This document shows, piece by piece, positions 50,582-63,177 of a stretch of DNA of 64,000 bases. The notes under the pieces were generated by a model that was given only the letters and a program-made list of their open reading frames with translations, made no database searches and was not told the DNA's origin. The DNA is from Formicarius rufipectus (lineage: Eukaryota > Chordata > Aves > Passeriformes > Formicariidae): assembly GCA_013399695.1 (NCBI GenBank), contig VXAU01001099.1:4164241-4228240 (forward strand), read 5' to 3'. The position numbers and the translations under genes are program-made. Position 1 is the stretch's first letter; the number at the start of each line of letters is the position of its first letter.

Positions 50582-50691
50582 ACTTACCTTTGGGAAATGA
50601 CAAGTGGAGTGGAAGAAATACCAGCTGGGATCCTTAATAAAGAACACGTCATCTTTGGCAATATTCAGGAGATATATGATTTTCATAACAA
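50582..50691 (+). CDS. KALRN: KALRN exon: DH1 domain (residues 641-676)
   Basis: The 110-nt exon reads TYLWEMTSGVEEIPAGILNK, then EHVIFGNIQEIYDFHN, and leaves 2 nt of an Asn codon before the donor gtaggt. It encodes the end of helix alpha-1, the loop and the second conserved helix (IFGNIQEIYDFHN). TRIO reads IPPGIVNKELIIFGNMQEIYEFH, so the kalirin pattern ILNKEHVIFGNIQEIYDFH is clear. Mammalian kalirin, as I recall, has IPPGILNKEHIIFG; the Ala and Val here are mild changes outside the catalytic surface. Confidence 0.97.
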
Positions 50692-51652
50692 GTAGGTTTT
50701 CCGAACAGTTCTGTTAATGTTTAATGAGTAAGGAAACTGAAGGCGTGTGTAGGCACCTGTGCATCTGTGTGGTGTCTGCAGAGAACACCTACAGTACAAT
50801 GCACACAGGAGTCCAAAGTAATTGATCCAGATTTGTAAAATAATGTTTGATTTCCTGTTCTGTTTCTTTTACAGAAGTGAATTGCAACTTAGTTTAAACT
50901 GCCTTCAGCTGATTTAGACTATTGAAGTGATAGGATACCAGTGCTTTGCCATCCTGTACATGCTTTCCATCTCACAGCATTATATAAAGTCTGGACTCTT
51001 GCCTGTCAAAAATATTATCGTGGAAAACACAAAGGGGAAAAAGTGGAATCAGTGGCATGAGTTGGTTTAATAAGTAGTTTTTCTGTCAGTTCTTGGAGAC
51101 TTTATGTATTTGATCTGTAACCTCTGTCTCACATTCCTCTTACCACCCAGGCGTTGTACAGGGCTCTGTCTGCAAACAGAGATGTCACTTGTGGTACAAA
51201 TTTTTGGGAGAGAGTTGATCCGAAAGATCTGTATTTTGGGAGTTTACCACTTGCATGTGAAATGCTGAACTTGTTCAAGCTGTTGTCCTTTGTCCAGTGT
51301 GCTGAACTGGGTGATGGAAAGCTGACAACTTTGGGTTTCTCTGTTTGCTCTTCCTCTGAACCACCACACAAAAACGCTTTGAGGGTTCTTGTTTTTAATT
51401 ATCGCTTTGCAATCCTGAACACACTGACTCCCTGCTGGGCATTGCCACCTTTTCCTTTCCAGTGGAGTCGGGCATGACTGTAGTCAAAAACCAAAGCATA
51501 CCTTGGCAAGAGACACTCTTTCCACTGGACACTTGATTAACTTCATAATCAAGATACAAGTATTGATCACTAGTACTGATTAATACATTGGGTTTTCTGT
51601 GTGTCCTGGGTATTTGACTGTAACTAATTACATTGGTGCTTTCTTATTTCAG
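50692..51652 (+). other. KALRN: KALRN intron, 1.0 kb
   Basis: A GT-AG phase-2 intron inside DH1. Unique sequence with no recognised element; ends TTCTTATTTCAG. Confidence 0.88.
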
Positions 51653-51722
51653 CATTTTTCTAAAAGAGCTAGAGAAATATGAACAACTGCCTGAGGATGT
51701 GGGCCACTGCTTCGTCACCTGG
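51653..51722 (+). CDS. KALRN: KALRN exon: DH1 domain (residues 677-700)
   Basis: The 70-nt exon starts with 1 nt completing Asn, then IFLKELEKYEQLPEDVGHCF and VTW, ending in phase 0 before the donor gtaatg. It is part of the DH helical bundle (conserved LP-DVG-CF motif). TRIO and kalirin are identical over this piece as I recall, so it does not help tell them apart, but its frame and neighbours do. Confidence 0.97.
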
Positions 51723-53371
51723 GTAATGAGGCTGCCTCTTCTCATTATTTATTCAAATTAATTTCTCCAGCACAGATGAGAACAAGCTGGGAATCAGTAC
51801 AAGGGTTATGTCCTTAGTAATAAGTGAGATTAGGAGCTAGTCTGGAACTGCAACTGCTTTGTCCTTGTCCTGTCCCAGGGTGAAAGGTTCCTCCCACAAT
51901 TCTTCTCCTAAACAGTAGTGTGAAGGCTTTCCAAAGACTCTCCTTGTCCTGCACAGCTTTTACCTCTGCTGGTTTCTGTTTAACAGGACTTGATGAAACG
52001 AAATCTGTGTTTAGGGGTGACATTCAATTCCCTGTGAAGGACCCTGGGAGGACAAACACTTAATATACGTTTCTTAAAGAATTTTAGCTGTGCCATGAGA
52101 ACTTTACAAAGGCATGAATAATATATTTTATCAATGATTTTCTCCAGAAATTAGTGTCACATTTCTGAGCCACCCTACTCTCTCATTCTGTTACTCAGTG
52201 TCAGGATGATTTCCAACAGGACTTTGAAATCTCAATGCTAAGAGTCTTTGTGGGCGTAGGAAGCTCTGGGAATTGGCTACAGTGATTTATCTGTATGAAA
52301 GCTGTTCTCTTTCCAAAATATTTACCAGTCAAGATAGCCATCTTTATGTTTACTCTGATGGTTTTATTCATATTTAAAAGCTATGAATTAGTGTTTTAAG
52401 ACTAATTATGGAATATTTTCACTTATCAAAAAAATGAGCATGTCTGGATGACTTCAAATGGGCTTTTAATTTTAAAAGAAAATTTTAAAGTCTTGATGAA
52501 ATGGAGTCAGAAATATTTTTACAGAGAAGAGATTACATATTTAGGAGAAAATTGATGCATTTATGTATCATTCTGTGCAAAATCTTCATGGTATTTTTAA
52601 GATATTATAGCATCATCTTGGCAATAGTGCATATCCAGAGCTGTGTTTATGGTTACAGGCAGACATACAGAGCTGTCTTCTTGATTGCACAGTCCTGTTG
52701 TTTAGATACCTGGAATAAAAAATGCAATAGTAATAAAAGGAAGCCATCCTGCTCTTTTATTTTCCTGCCTCTTCTTGAGACCAGAGTACAGTAATATGAG
52801 ATGCAAGTGCAAGGCTGCTGTTACTTTCCTCTTAGAAATAAATAAATTAGGAAATAAAATGGAAAAGATAAACTTTGAACCATTTAAGTCTGAGCCAAGG
52901 TAGGAAAGGCAAGTCTGGGCCAGATGTCACAAATTTCAAGTAAAAAATGTTGGCTCAAGCTAGTTTAAGCTAGGTGAGTCATGTGCCCAGAGTTTCTACA
53001 CTGGCTTTATCTGGAAGTAGGTGATAGAGTCAACATTTCATGACTGGGTTTTGAGACCTGCAGACTCTTGGATACAATCTGTGTAACATCATTAGAGCTC
53101 TTAGAAATTATTTTATATCTGGATTAAAGTTTTAGGATTTCTCTCTGTGATACTTGTTAAAGAAAGCCTTCTATAACCCTCAGAACTGCTCCGGTAATGT
53201 ATGAAATTTAAAATCTTCTGTTCTTAATTTTCCAATTATTGTGTTGCTTGGTGGGGAGTACGTGTGTGAGAGGGTGTTGTCACCTTTATTTATCCTGGTA
53301 AGCCTTAATAAAAGACTGTGGGAGCAGAGAAATAGCTTATCTTGCTTTTCCCTTGATGTTTGTTTTCACAG
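51723..53371 (+). other. KALRN: KALRN intron, 1.6 kb
   Basis: A GT-AG phase-0 intron inside DH1. AT-rich and unique, especially 52300-52900; no repeat or other gene recognised. Acceptor region TTTGTTTTCACAG is strong. Confidence 0.88.
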
Positions 53372-53461
53372 GCAGATAAATTTCAGATGTACGTCACCTA
53401 CTGCAAAAACAAGCCTGACTCCAGCCAGCTCATCCTGGAACATGCAGGGACCTTCTTTGAT
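53372..53461 (+). CDS. KALRN: KALRN exon: DH1 domain (residues 701-730)
   Basis: The 90-nt exon (30 codons, phase 0 at both ends) reads ADKFQMYVTYCKNKPDSSQL, then ILEHAGTFFD, before the donor gtaagc. FQMYVTYCKNKP is the DH conserved region 2 helix. TRIO ends ILEHAGSYFD, and kalirin GTFFD, so this is kalirin. Mammalian kalirin has, as I recall, DSNQ for DSSQ. The open frame runs on past the donor for more than 80 codons with no relation to any DH sequence, so the donor is right. Confidence 0.97.
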
Positions 53462-56400
53462 GTAAGCAACCCTTGCCATTTGCCTTCCACACACCTGGTG
53501 CAGCTGAAGCACCTCCTCTTTACATTTGAGCAACAGGTTCCGTTCTGTGCCTTGGCATTTGAGGTTTTCATTCCTCTGCAAACACCATGTGCTGTGAAGA
53601 CCGATAGGCTGTGCTGTGATGTGTGGTCTTCACCAGTGTGGCGAGGTGCTTTGAATGGAGACACACATTCTTATGGGAGCTTTTATGCATTTTTTATGCC
53701 AAATCCTTTCTAAAAATCTGGTTTAGATGTGCTCTCTGCTTCCGGGCTTAGTGGTAAGGCCGATTCTATTATATTTTATGACCTGAAATCCCTAAGTCCA
53801 ACCCAAGATCCTGTCCTCCTGTTCTGCAGATTTTACCCAGCCTTTTAGACATTTGATTCTTTGTGCTAGTAAGAAACTCCATTGACTGCAATTAGACTAC
53901 TTCCCTTACAAGCACTATGCTTGGTGAGAAACACTTTTAGGCTCTCAATTTTGTAGGCTGAGAATAATGTTAAAGTTTTTGCGTACCTTAAGTTCTTCCT
54001 CTTATTTTTGGAACCTCATGCATTTTGCCATACTTGTCTGCTACCTGCCACCTTCAATTAGTTGCTGTTTTGGAGGGAAGAAAAAAAAATAAAGCGAGGT
54101 GTGCTAAGACCTCTTTTCCAAAGCATTGAAAATTAGTTTGGAAAAGTAACTACTCAGCAGGATCCAGGCTGTGATATAGTTGGCAGTGGACATAAATCAG
54201 CTCCTCTGGGGTCTGTGTGTGCCAGTGGTTATAGCGTTTCAATCACACTCGACAGTGAGAGGTCTCACATGAGCCAGAAGAGAAGTGATGAACAACATCT
54301 TTTGCCTTTTTTNTCTAAAAGTAGAATGGGACTGAAAGGAATTTTCCAGGAGGTGGCGCTTGAGCCTGTTGAATGGGTTATACTGGTCGGTGACTCGGGG
54401 AGGGTTTGAGCTGCCCTTGGTGTCTGGCGGTGTTTGCACAGGTTAAAAGTGTTTCCTCCGCTAAGCTTTTCTGCTCCAGCTCTCTGTATGGGCTGGAAAC
54501 CTGACTGAGGTCGCTTAGTAGCACATATTCATGTGTCAGCTTCTGCTGTGGTGCAAGGGGAGATGTTTGACTTTCATCAGTGCTGGGCTACCCAGTGATG
54601 CCTGTGCAAAAAGAGAAAGCTGGCTATCCCCCAACAAATCCTCAAGGAGCCACCCCATCTGAGTGACTATGGTAATACAAAACACCTGTAGATCCTTTTT
54701 GATCTTGGAGGGACACTGTTTCAGTGATAACGCAGGACAGTCTGGCACAGGGAACACAGAGGAAATGACTGGTTCTTTTCTTCTAGGCAGAACCTGGAAT
54801 TTCCCCAAACACCCTGATGATGAGAATGAGTTATCTAGAATACAACTTTTAGTAAGAAGTCTGCTTGAAGATCACAAGGATACAATCCCTCAAATTGCAT
54901 AAACTGTCATAAAAAAGGCATCTTTGAGTTGAAAACAAGCGGTCCCAGTAATCTGAACCCCTCAAGTCCATGGAAAACTGGCAGCTTCAGGGCTCATTGC
55001 AAGGGTTAGCTCAGTTGAAGATAAGGAACAAAGATAAGTGACATATCTTATTGTAAACATTGAAGAGAATTCCTAGTGATGCTGTGAGAGCTGGGATGTT
55101 CTAAGGACGTAAGTGAAACCATGTATGTAGAGAAAAGCAGTTTCTTTTATTGGACCAGTTGAGACTGGTGGAAAATTATGCACAAACTCTGAATTATGAA
55201 ACTTACCTTGTTTACCCTATAACAATAGTCTAATAAAGGATAAAGACTATAATCTTCCCTCCCTTCAGATCATGCTTTGTTTATAAAATTCAGAAGTTGT
55301 TGGTGTGATTATATTAGCTGGAAATTGTGTAGGGAATGAAAATAATGCACTTATTCTGATATATCTGCAATAGACTTATTAATTTGGTTCTTTTGCTTCT
55401 TGTATCTATCTGGTTCATCACCTGAGAATTACTTAAAACTATGTTCTTTATTCAGTAGTTTCAAAGATAAATTTTACCTACAACGTTTAGCAATTTTTAG
55501 TATTTTTACTACCATAAACTTCAGGCTGGCAAGCTCTATTTTTGATTGCCAACATATGTCAGCTATTGACTTCAGTTGTTGGAAATCTGTGTGTTATTGA
55601 GGTGGTCGAGTTGATTTTAGTGTCTATTATTTAAGCAAGCTTCTGTCCTGAGGAAGAGTTTGGTTCAGTCATCTACATGCTTCTGCTCTTTTCAACATTT
55701 TTTTGCTTTAAATCTTGGAAAAGATCAGGTTTTGTATTCAAGAACCTGAAGGGCACTTTGGACGTGCATCACCAGCATGGCACATGGCAAAGCTCATTGG
55801 CATTGGAAGCCTTGCAGAGTGTTGTGCTTCTGCATGGGTGGTGGTTCTTGCACAGTTTCACCTCTGAGCTGGAGTGTCCCTTAGGAAATGAACAGAGGCA
55901 CAACCAGGGTCTCATTTTCTCCTTACTAAGATCTTTTTCTGAAATTGTTCATCAGATTTGTGTAATGCATCACAAAACCTAAATGTTTCATGAGTCTTGC
56001 AGTGCTGAAGCAGTCTGCTTAGCAAGTCTTTGATCCGTACACCCAGTTCATGGTGCACTTTGTCCTACCACCCAACTGTACACAATTAGATTACATCTAA
56101 ATTGGTGAATCTCTTTAGAAAATTGATACAAAACCTGAGCACTTTATCACTGCTTCATGGTAAATTCAGCAGTTCTTATGGTATTACACTGTATTTAGGT
56201 ATTCCTGTCCCCGTGTTGTCCATCCAAGGACTTCTGAGTGTCCTGTGCTGCACTACGCAGAAGATATTTTTAGTGTTCGGGTTTGTCATTGCATATAAGA
56301 CTACATGTTGATTCAGCTCATCTGGTTTACAATACACAACTGCCAGCACACGCTGCCGGTCAGATGCCTCAATTTCTTCCAGGTCCTTGGGACACTTTTC

Positions 56401-58338
56401 CACCCAAGGAATAAAGTTATGTCAAGTGGTGAGCCATGAGGATGAGCTCTAATGTGAGCCATGCTTGCTTTGAGCAGGAAGCAGGGCAAAGCAGAGAGCA
56501 CAGAGCCTATGGTCAGCTTGTTTCTGAGCCCTGCCAGCTGCTCCAAAGCTCAGACAACTCTGTGTTCCCTGTGCCTCAGAGGTGTGTGACACTTGTCTGC
56601 ACTGCTGGGCTTTACTCTGCACAGACCTCTCATTTCCATCTCCACCCACAGTAAGTCCAGACCTCTCCAGCTGTTACAAAGCCAACCCAAGACACACTCC
56701 AGCAGGCTGCCTTCTTATTCCAATGCTTCAGGGACCAGAGAGAGGAGCTGCAGGGAGAATGTCCCTTCCCAGCAGTGTACCTGTTAATTGCCATGTAGCA
56801 GTGCTATTGCTGCAGCAGGAACAAATGTCACTCCACCAGTGTCTCTGCATAGTCTGACCAGGGAGCATCCTGGCAGAGCAAGGAATGCCCAGAGGGGAAG
56901 GTCATATTGCTGAGAGCGTGCCCTGATGTTCAGAGAGCTGGGAGGAAGGAGTTGTGCTAATTTTGTTACTCAGATCCTACAAAAACAAGTGCACTTTGCC
57001 AGCTCCAGGAAGTTCACAGACATGACTGAGGTCTTGCTGGCTCCTGCAGTTACAAATTGAGTCCTGGCCATGTGTTCTGCAGGCACAGTTCCTGTGTGAA
57101 GCCAGCCATGACTCAGCTTCATGCAAACTCCATTAAAACCCCCAAACAGAGCCCTTTTCCTTTTGGGTTTTGTTCATGGCACCAGAGATATTTTTTTAAA
57201 AAAAACTTGTCTAGTAAAAAAAAAAGGCATATGGTATGAGAAGTGGATATTTTTGCATCCCATCATAAAGATAAACACTGGAGCTAAAAAGAAGCAGTAA
57301 CCTCCCTAGTACTCAGCAGAAAATCAGACTGTATACAGAAAGAAAATCTCTGTTCTTGGCAGCTCTTCTCCCTTCCTCTTCTGTTCACTTCTTTGTTTGC
57401 AGTCTCACATTTACCCTCCAGTAGCTGGAGATAAGTCCCATTCCCCTTCCCCATCTGCTCCCTTAGGAACTGAGGATTTCCTGCTGACTGGGAGCAATGA
57501 GTGGTATACTCAGGGCCTGATGGAGACAGAAGGGTTTCCAACCTATTCTATTTCAGCAGAAAATCTGCCTCTATAGGGCATGAGTTTGAGCATGAGTCTT
57601 TTGCATAGCTAAATATATTCATTAGGGTCCTGTAGGATTTTCAGGAGCTCGTAACTCCCCCTGGAACCAGCTGGAGGAGGCAGCTGAGCCCTTGGCAGAC
57701 CTCACCAGCTGCCTGTCCGTAGTGTCTGCAGAAATTTGTGAGCACATCGCAGTGATCAGCCCCAGACATTTTGGTTGAGGTCAGGTGGTGAAACAGAAGC
57801 ATTCAGTGCTGTAACAGGTATCAAAGGGGTATTTCCTGGCCCCCAGGTGCCACCTCGGAATAGCACAGGTCTGTCAACACTGTGTCAGACCTGTTACTCA
57901 CATGGGGATATTTCAGCTACCCCAGGGCTCTCAAATGGTGTTAGATTCCTATGTTTAGACAGCTAAATTACACCCTACATATGCAATTTAATTTAATGTC
58001 ATTTAATTTTAATTGAATGTTAAGACTCTACTTTCAGCCTTCATAGCTAGGGGAAACCAAATGACATGACAGGTAAGTCATATTTAAATTGAAACCTGTG
58101 CAGTTTTATTCAGCAGAGCCTTAGCTTGACTTGCAGAGGGACCCTGCAGTTTAAGTGGCCTTCAAGGGTCTTTGCAGTTTATTGCCAGCCTCTGGAACCA
58201 CACTTACTTGCATGTGAGCTCAAAGAGAGTTAAAAAAACTAAATGTAGAGATCCAGAGCTAAAATTAGTTATGGGTGGCTCTGTCTGGCAGGGTGTTAAT
58301 AGTTTTCCATGACTGACTGCTGTTTTTATCTTTTCTAG
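53462..58338 (+). other. KALRN: KALRN intron, 4.9 kb
   Basis: A GT-AG phase-0 intron inside DH1, the largest within the catalytic module. It has an ambiguous base at 54313 after a T run and otherwise mostly unique sequence; open frames around 56430-56860 on both strands show no family. No exon recognised. Confidence 0.85.
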
Positions 58339-58431
58339 GAAATTCAGCAAAGACATGGTCTGGCCAACTCCATCTCTTCTTATTTAATCAAGCCTGTCCA
58401 GAGGATCACAAAATATCAGCTCCTACTGAAG
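58339..58431 (+). CDS. KALRN: KALRN exon: DH1 domain, CR3 (residues 731-761)
   Basis: The 93-nt exon (31 codons, phase 0 at both ends) reads EIQQRHGLANSISSYLIKPV, then QRITKYQLLLK, before the donor gtaccc. SYLIKPVQRITKYQLLL is conserved region 3, the most invariant DH helix, which with CR1 forms the GTPase-binding face. All signature residues (KP, QR, KY, LLL) are present, so the domain looks catalytically competent. Acceptor is TTTTCTAG. The donor has C at +4 to +6 and is below consensus. Confidence 0.98.
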
Positions 58432-58617
58432 GTACCCAAGTGAACTGCACAAATCAGCTCGTGCAGAGCAGTTCACAGGTGTAATGAGTTACCTTGTGCT
58501 TAAGGGAGCTGCTTCATGACCCCTGAGCTGCTGCTGCTGAACCACCACTCCTACTTCCCAAGCCTGGGCATGGCAACAAAGTGTGAAATCAATTTGCTGT
58601 TTTAAAGGATAAGAAAG

Positions 58618-58763
58618 AAAAAAAAAAAAAAAAAAAGACAAAAACCCAACCATAAACCAATGAAAAACCTTTTTCAACTGTTTTTGTTTTGTTTTGTTTG
58701 TTGTTGTTGATGGTGGGGTTTTTTGGTCAGTTGGTGGGTTTTATTGTGGGGTTTTTTTTTTCA
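58618..58763. repeat. A-rich then T/G-rich cluster with imperfect inverted repeat
   Basis: A 19-nt A run (58618-58636) leads into an A/C-rich arm (58640-58670). About 45 nt later a T/G-rich arm (58717-58744) is its imperfect reverse complement: AAAACCCAACC pairs with GGTGGGTTTT and AAAAACC with GGTTTTTT. A T run follows (58752-58761). In RNA the arms could form a stem. Confidence 0.6.
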
Positions 58764-59051
58764 TCCAAGTGGATTTCACCCCAAAAAGCAATAAATGGGA
58801 AAGGAAACCTGAAGGGATGACAGAACTATTTACTTTGGTTCTTGCTAAGTTTGTGACATGTAATGTTTTGATTAAATACTTCAATGGCAGTAGAAATTAA
58901 TTTCAGGAAATTTCAGTGACTCTTGACTGGGACTCCTTCATTGTCATTGGGTTCTGTTTGGGAGCTAACACGTTTGTGTTTGAAAAAAAAGGGGGGTAGT
59001 TCCATGCACAAAGCAAAGACTTACAGGTGAAACATTAACATTTTCCACTTT

Positions 59052-59083
59052 AAAAAAAAAAAAAAAAAAACAAAACAAAAAAC
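59052..59083. repeat. Poly-A run with A/C tail
   Basis: Nineteen A (59052-59070) continue as A runs broken by single C, then CGTTTTTGGTTG. Possibly a decayed retroposon tail; no body recognised. Confidence 0.8.
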
Positions 59084-59852
59084 GTTTTTGGTTGTTGTAA
59101 GTTGTTTACAGGTTTTTGTAGTATCTTGTGCATAGGTGAATTTTAGGTGTAACTTAACCAACCATTGTTCACTTCAAAACTACTAAGCCAGAGTAGAAAA
59201 AATTCTGGGGGATAAGGGAAGGGACAGTTTCTGATTTTGAAAAGCTAGCACCAGATATGATTCTGGCTTCTCTTTAAAACTTCCTGTGTGTATACCAAAG
59301 GAGTGGTACTCTGTACTAGGAAGGCACTTACTGAGGACATTCAACACGTTGAAAAATCCATGCTTTGTTCCTGTTCAGTGAAACAGCACAGAGGTTTCCC
59401 ATAGCCCAGTAAGTGCTGTGAGACAGCAAACCTGCACTGCACAAGCCATGTGCTGGTGGGAAGCCTAAAGCACCCCTTTTGTCTCTCCTCAGGTGACTCT
59501 TTCCTGAGGGCCCTCCCTGCTCTGCACTGCTCAGTGGCAATGCAGGATCAGGCTGGGGTCCTGCCACCCACCTGGCACACCTGGATGGAGTGGTGGCTGC
59601 AGCATGAGCAAAGTCCCCAGAAATCCTCCAGGTGCACAGTCTCACTTGAGAGAGCACCTTGCTTTGTCTTGGTTTATAGTCATTCCTCTTTGCTCCCCAC
59701 TGTTTGTGAGCAGCTGCGGTGGGGTTTGCTGCAGTTCAGCTTTCCCCTGTCAATGCCAGTGAAGCAGTTGCACGTACCAATCAACACAATCGTACACAAA
59801 GCCAGCATGTTGGTCAGGGTTTGTTTATGGGTGTTTCTGCATCTCTTCTTAG

Positions 59853-61635
<1,783 letters not shown>

Positions 61636-61826
61636 GATTTGACGAGAACCTGGACGTCCAGGGGGAGCTGATTCTTCAGGATTCCTTCCAAGTGTGGGAT
61701 CCCAAGTCTCTCATTCGGAAAGGCCGTGAGAGGCATTTGTTTCTCTTTGAAATCTCTTTGGTGTTTAGCAAAGAGATCAAAGATTCTTCAGGACACACAA
61801 AATATGTTTACAAGAATAAGTTACTG
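61636..61826 (+). CDS. KALRN: KALRN exon: PH1 domain start (residues 799-862)
   Basis: The 191-nt exon completes a Gly codon and reads FDENLDVQGELILQDSFQVW, DPKSLIRKGRERHLFLFEIS, LVFSKEIKDSSGHTKYVYKN and KLL, ending in phase 0 before the donor gtaggt. It covers strands beta-1 to about beta-4 of the pleckstrin-homology domain; RERHLFLFEISLVFSK is the classic PH core. TRIO has FDENIESQGELILQESFQVW and EMSLVFSKEVKDSSGRSKY, so this is kalirin. PH1 supports DH1 exchange and membrane placement. Confidence 0.98.
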
Positions 61827-62243
61827 GTAGGTGTGGCTGCAAAGAAAACTTTCTGGGTGTTGTGTTTCTTGTAGGTAGTGGTGGAGTTTGGGAGATGGCT
61901 CACAAGTCCCCGTGCTGGGTTGGGGATTCCTGTGCCACTTGGAAGGGCTGGCTGTGGGTCCTGCAGGGCTCACCTGGAAGTTGGCTCCCAGTGAGTCTGG
62001 AGAGGTTTACAACAGCGAGATGTGAAGGGTGGATGGGAAGTGCAGGGAGGATCTCTTGAGCCATTCAATTCCCTGCCATCGCAGTGGTATTCTGCTTCTT
62101 TTATCAGTGTGTAGCAAAGCAGAGATAAGATCTCAATCCCTCGTCTATCCAAGCTTCTCTATTTCTTCCTACAAGTCCTAAGTTTTCTGGACTCATGAAG
62201 CTTCATATATATGAAATCTCTCATCATCTCTCCTCCACACTAG
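61827..62243 (+). other. KALRN: KALRN intron, 0.4 kb (shortest)
   Basis: A GT-AG phase-0 intron within PH1. Unique sequence; 3' end TCTCTCCTCCACACTAG. A second CAG lies 7 nt inside the next exon. Confidence 0.9.
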
Positions 62244-62345
62244 ACCTCAGAACTGGGAGTGACTGAACATGTTGAAGGAGATCCCTGCAAATTTGCTTTG
62301 TGGTCTGGACGAACACCATCCTCAGACAATAAAACAGTGCTGAAA
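62244..62345 (+). CDS. KALRN: KALRN exon: PH1 domain (residues 863-896)
   Basis: The 102-nt exon (34 codons, phase 0 at both ends) reads TSELGVTEHVEGDPCKFALW, then SGRTPSSDNKTVLK, before the consensus donor gtaagt. It supplies the middle PH strands (CKFALW is the beta-6 region). TRIO has ALWVGRTPTSDNKIVLK, so SGRTPSSDNKTVLK marks kalirin. Acceptor is CACTAG; a competing CAG at 62248-62250 would remove 7 nt and shift the frame, so it is not expected in functional mRNA. Confidence 0.98.
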
Positions 62346-63034
62346 GTAAGTCTTTTCTGTTGTTATTTTTTTTGCCCTTAGAGCTTCTAGTTCAGGCCTT
62401 GGGAGCACTAAATAAGAGGTCAGTTTCTTCTTTCCTCATGTTCACATGGCTTCCATGTCTGTCAGTGGGGTCATGCCTGCATCAGGAGCAGTCCAGCTCT
62501 AAGGCTGTAGTAGGAATTGGAAGTGTGGTTGTGCAGCCTTGCTAGAATTGCATCTCCTCTTGCAGTCTGGGCTGAGCAGCTGCACAGAACACGTCTCAGG
62601 GTGTTTGGCTCAGAGGTGTAATTCTCTTAGTCCTTTGCCACCGGCCTATCAACAATCAGCCTATTCCTCAAACCTCCAGAGATGACAGCCTTTTCTGTCA
62701 AGTGCTTTTCTAATGGAGAATTCATGTTATGATTGTTTTGTCTGAGGAAATCCCAGCTGTGCAGTGATAACCTGTTTCCCCTCTACAGAGCATTCTGGCA
62801 TTAAATATATTTATCCAGAGCTTAGCTGCTTTGCTGTTGCTTGCCAAGTAGGTCTGGTAACAATGCTCTCCATTCTCAGGGGGTTACCAGGTACTGCAGC
62901 AGCTGTATCAGCCAGCAGAGAGGACAAACAGTTAATCATGCATTTTCAGCTGCTGACCACAGTTCTTCTACATAGGGAGGTGACATGATGAGAACATGAT
63001 AAAATCTCTGTCTTTCTACCTTGTGGAACTCTAG
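62346..63034 (+). other. KALRN: KALRN intron, 0.7 kb
   Basis: A GT-AG phase-0 intron within PH1. Unique sequence; no repeat or exon recognised. Acceptor GGAACTCTAG has a modest pyrimidine tract about 20 nt upstream. Confidence 0.89.
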
Positions 63035-63177
63035 GCATCCAGTATTGAAACAAAACAGGAATGGATCAAAAATATCCGGGAAGTTATTCAAGAAAGGATT
63101 ATTCATCTGAAGGGAGCTCTGAAAGAGCCAATTCAGCTCCCCAAGACACCAGCAAAGCAGCGAAACAACAGTAGAAG
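63035..63177 (+). CDS. KALRN: KALRN exon: PH1 C-terminal helix and following linker (residues 897-943)
   Basis: The 143-nt exon reads ASSIETKQEWIKNIREVIQE, RIIHLKGALKEPIQLPKTPA, then KQRNNSR, and leaves 2 nt of an Arg codon before the donor gtaacc. The Trp in QEWIKNIREVIQ (TGG 63062-63064) is the invariant Trp of the PH C-terminal helix. PIQLPKTPAKQRNNS is kalirin; TRIO has PIHIPKTAPATRQKG. It is the last exon in the window; the next should continue toward the first SH3 domain. Confidence 0.97.

Larger units (their letters stand above)
58432..59852 (+). other. KALRN: KALRN intron, 1.4 kb
   Basis: A GT-AG phase-0 intron inside DH1 with two A-rich/T-rich repeat clusters (58618-58763 and 59052-59083). 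Open frames in 59328-59968 on both strands are out of the KALRN frame where they overlap the next exon. Confidence 0.87.

Noticed and set aside
53462..53713. Long read-through after the DH1 exon at 53372
   Set aside because: The sequence past the donor has no DH similarity; DEIQQRHGL continues at 58339.
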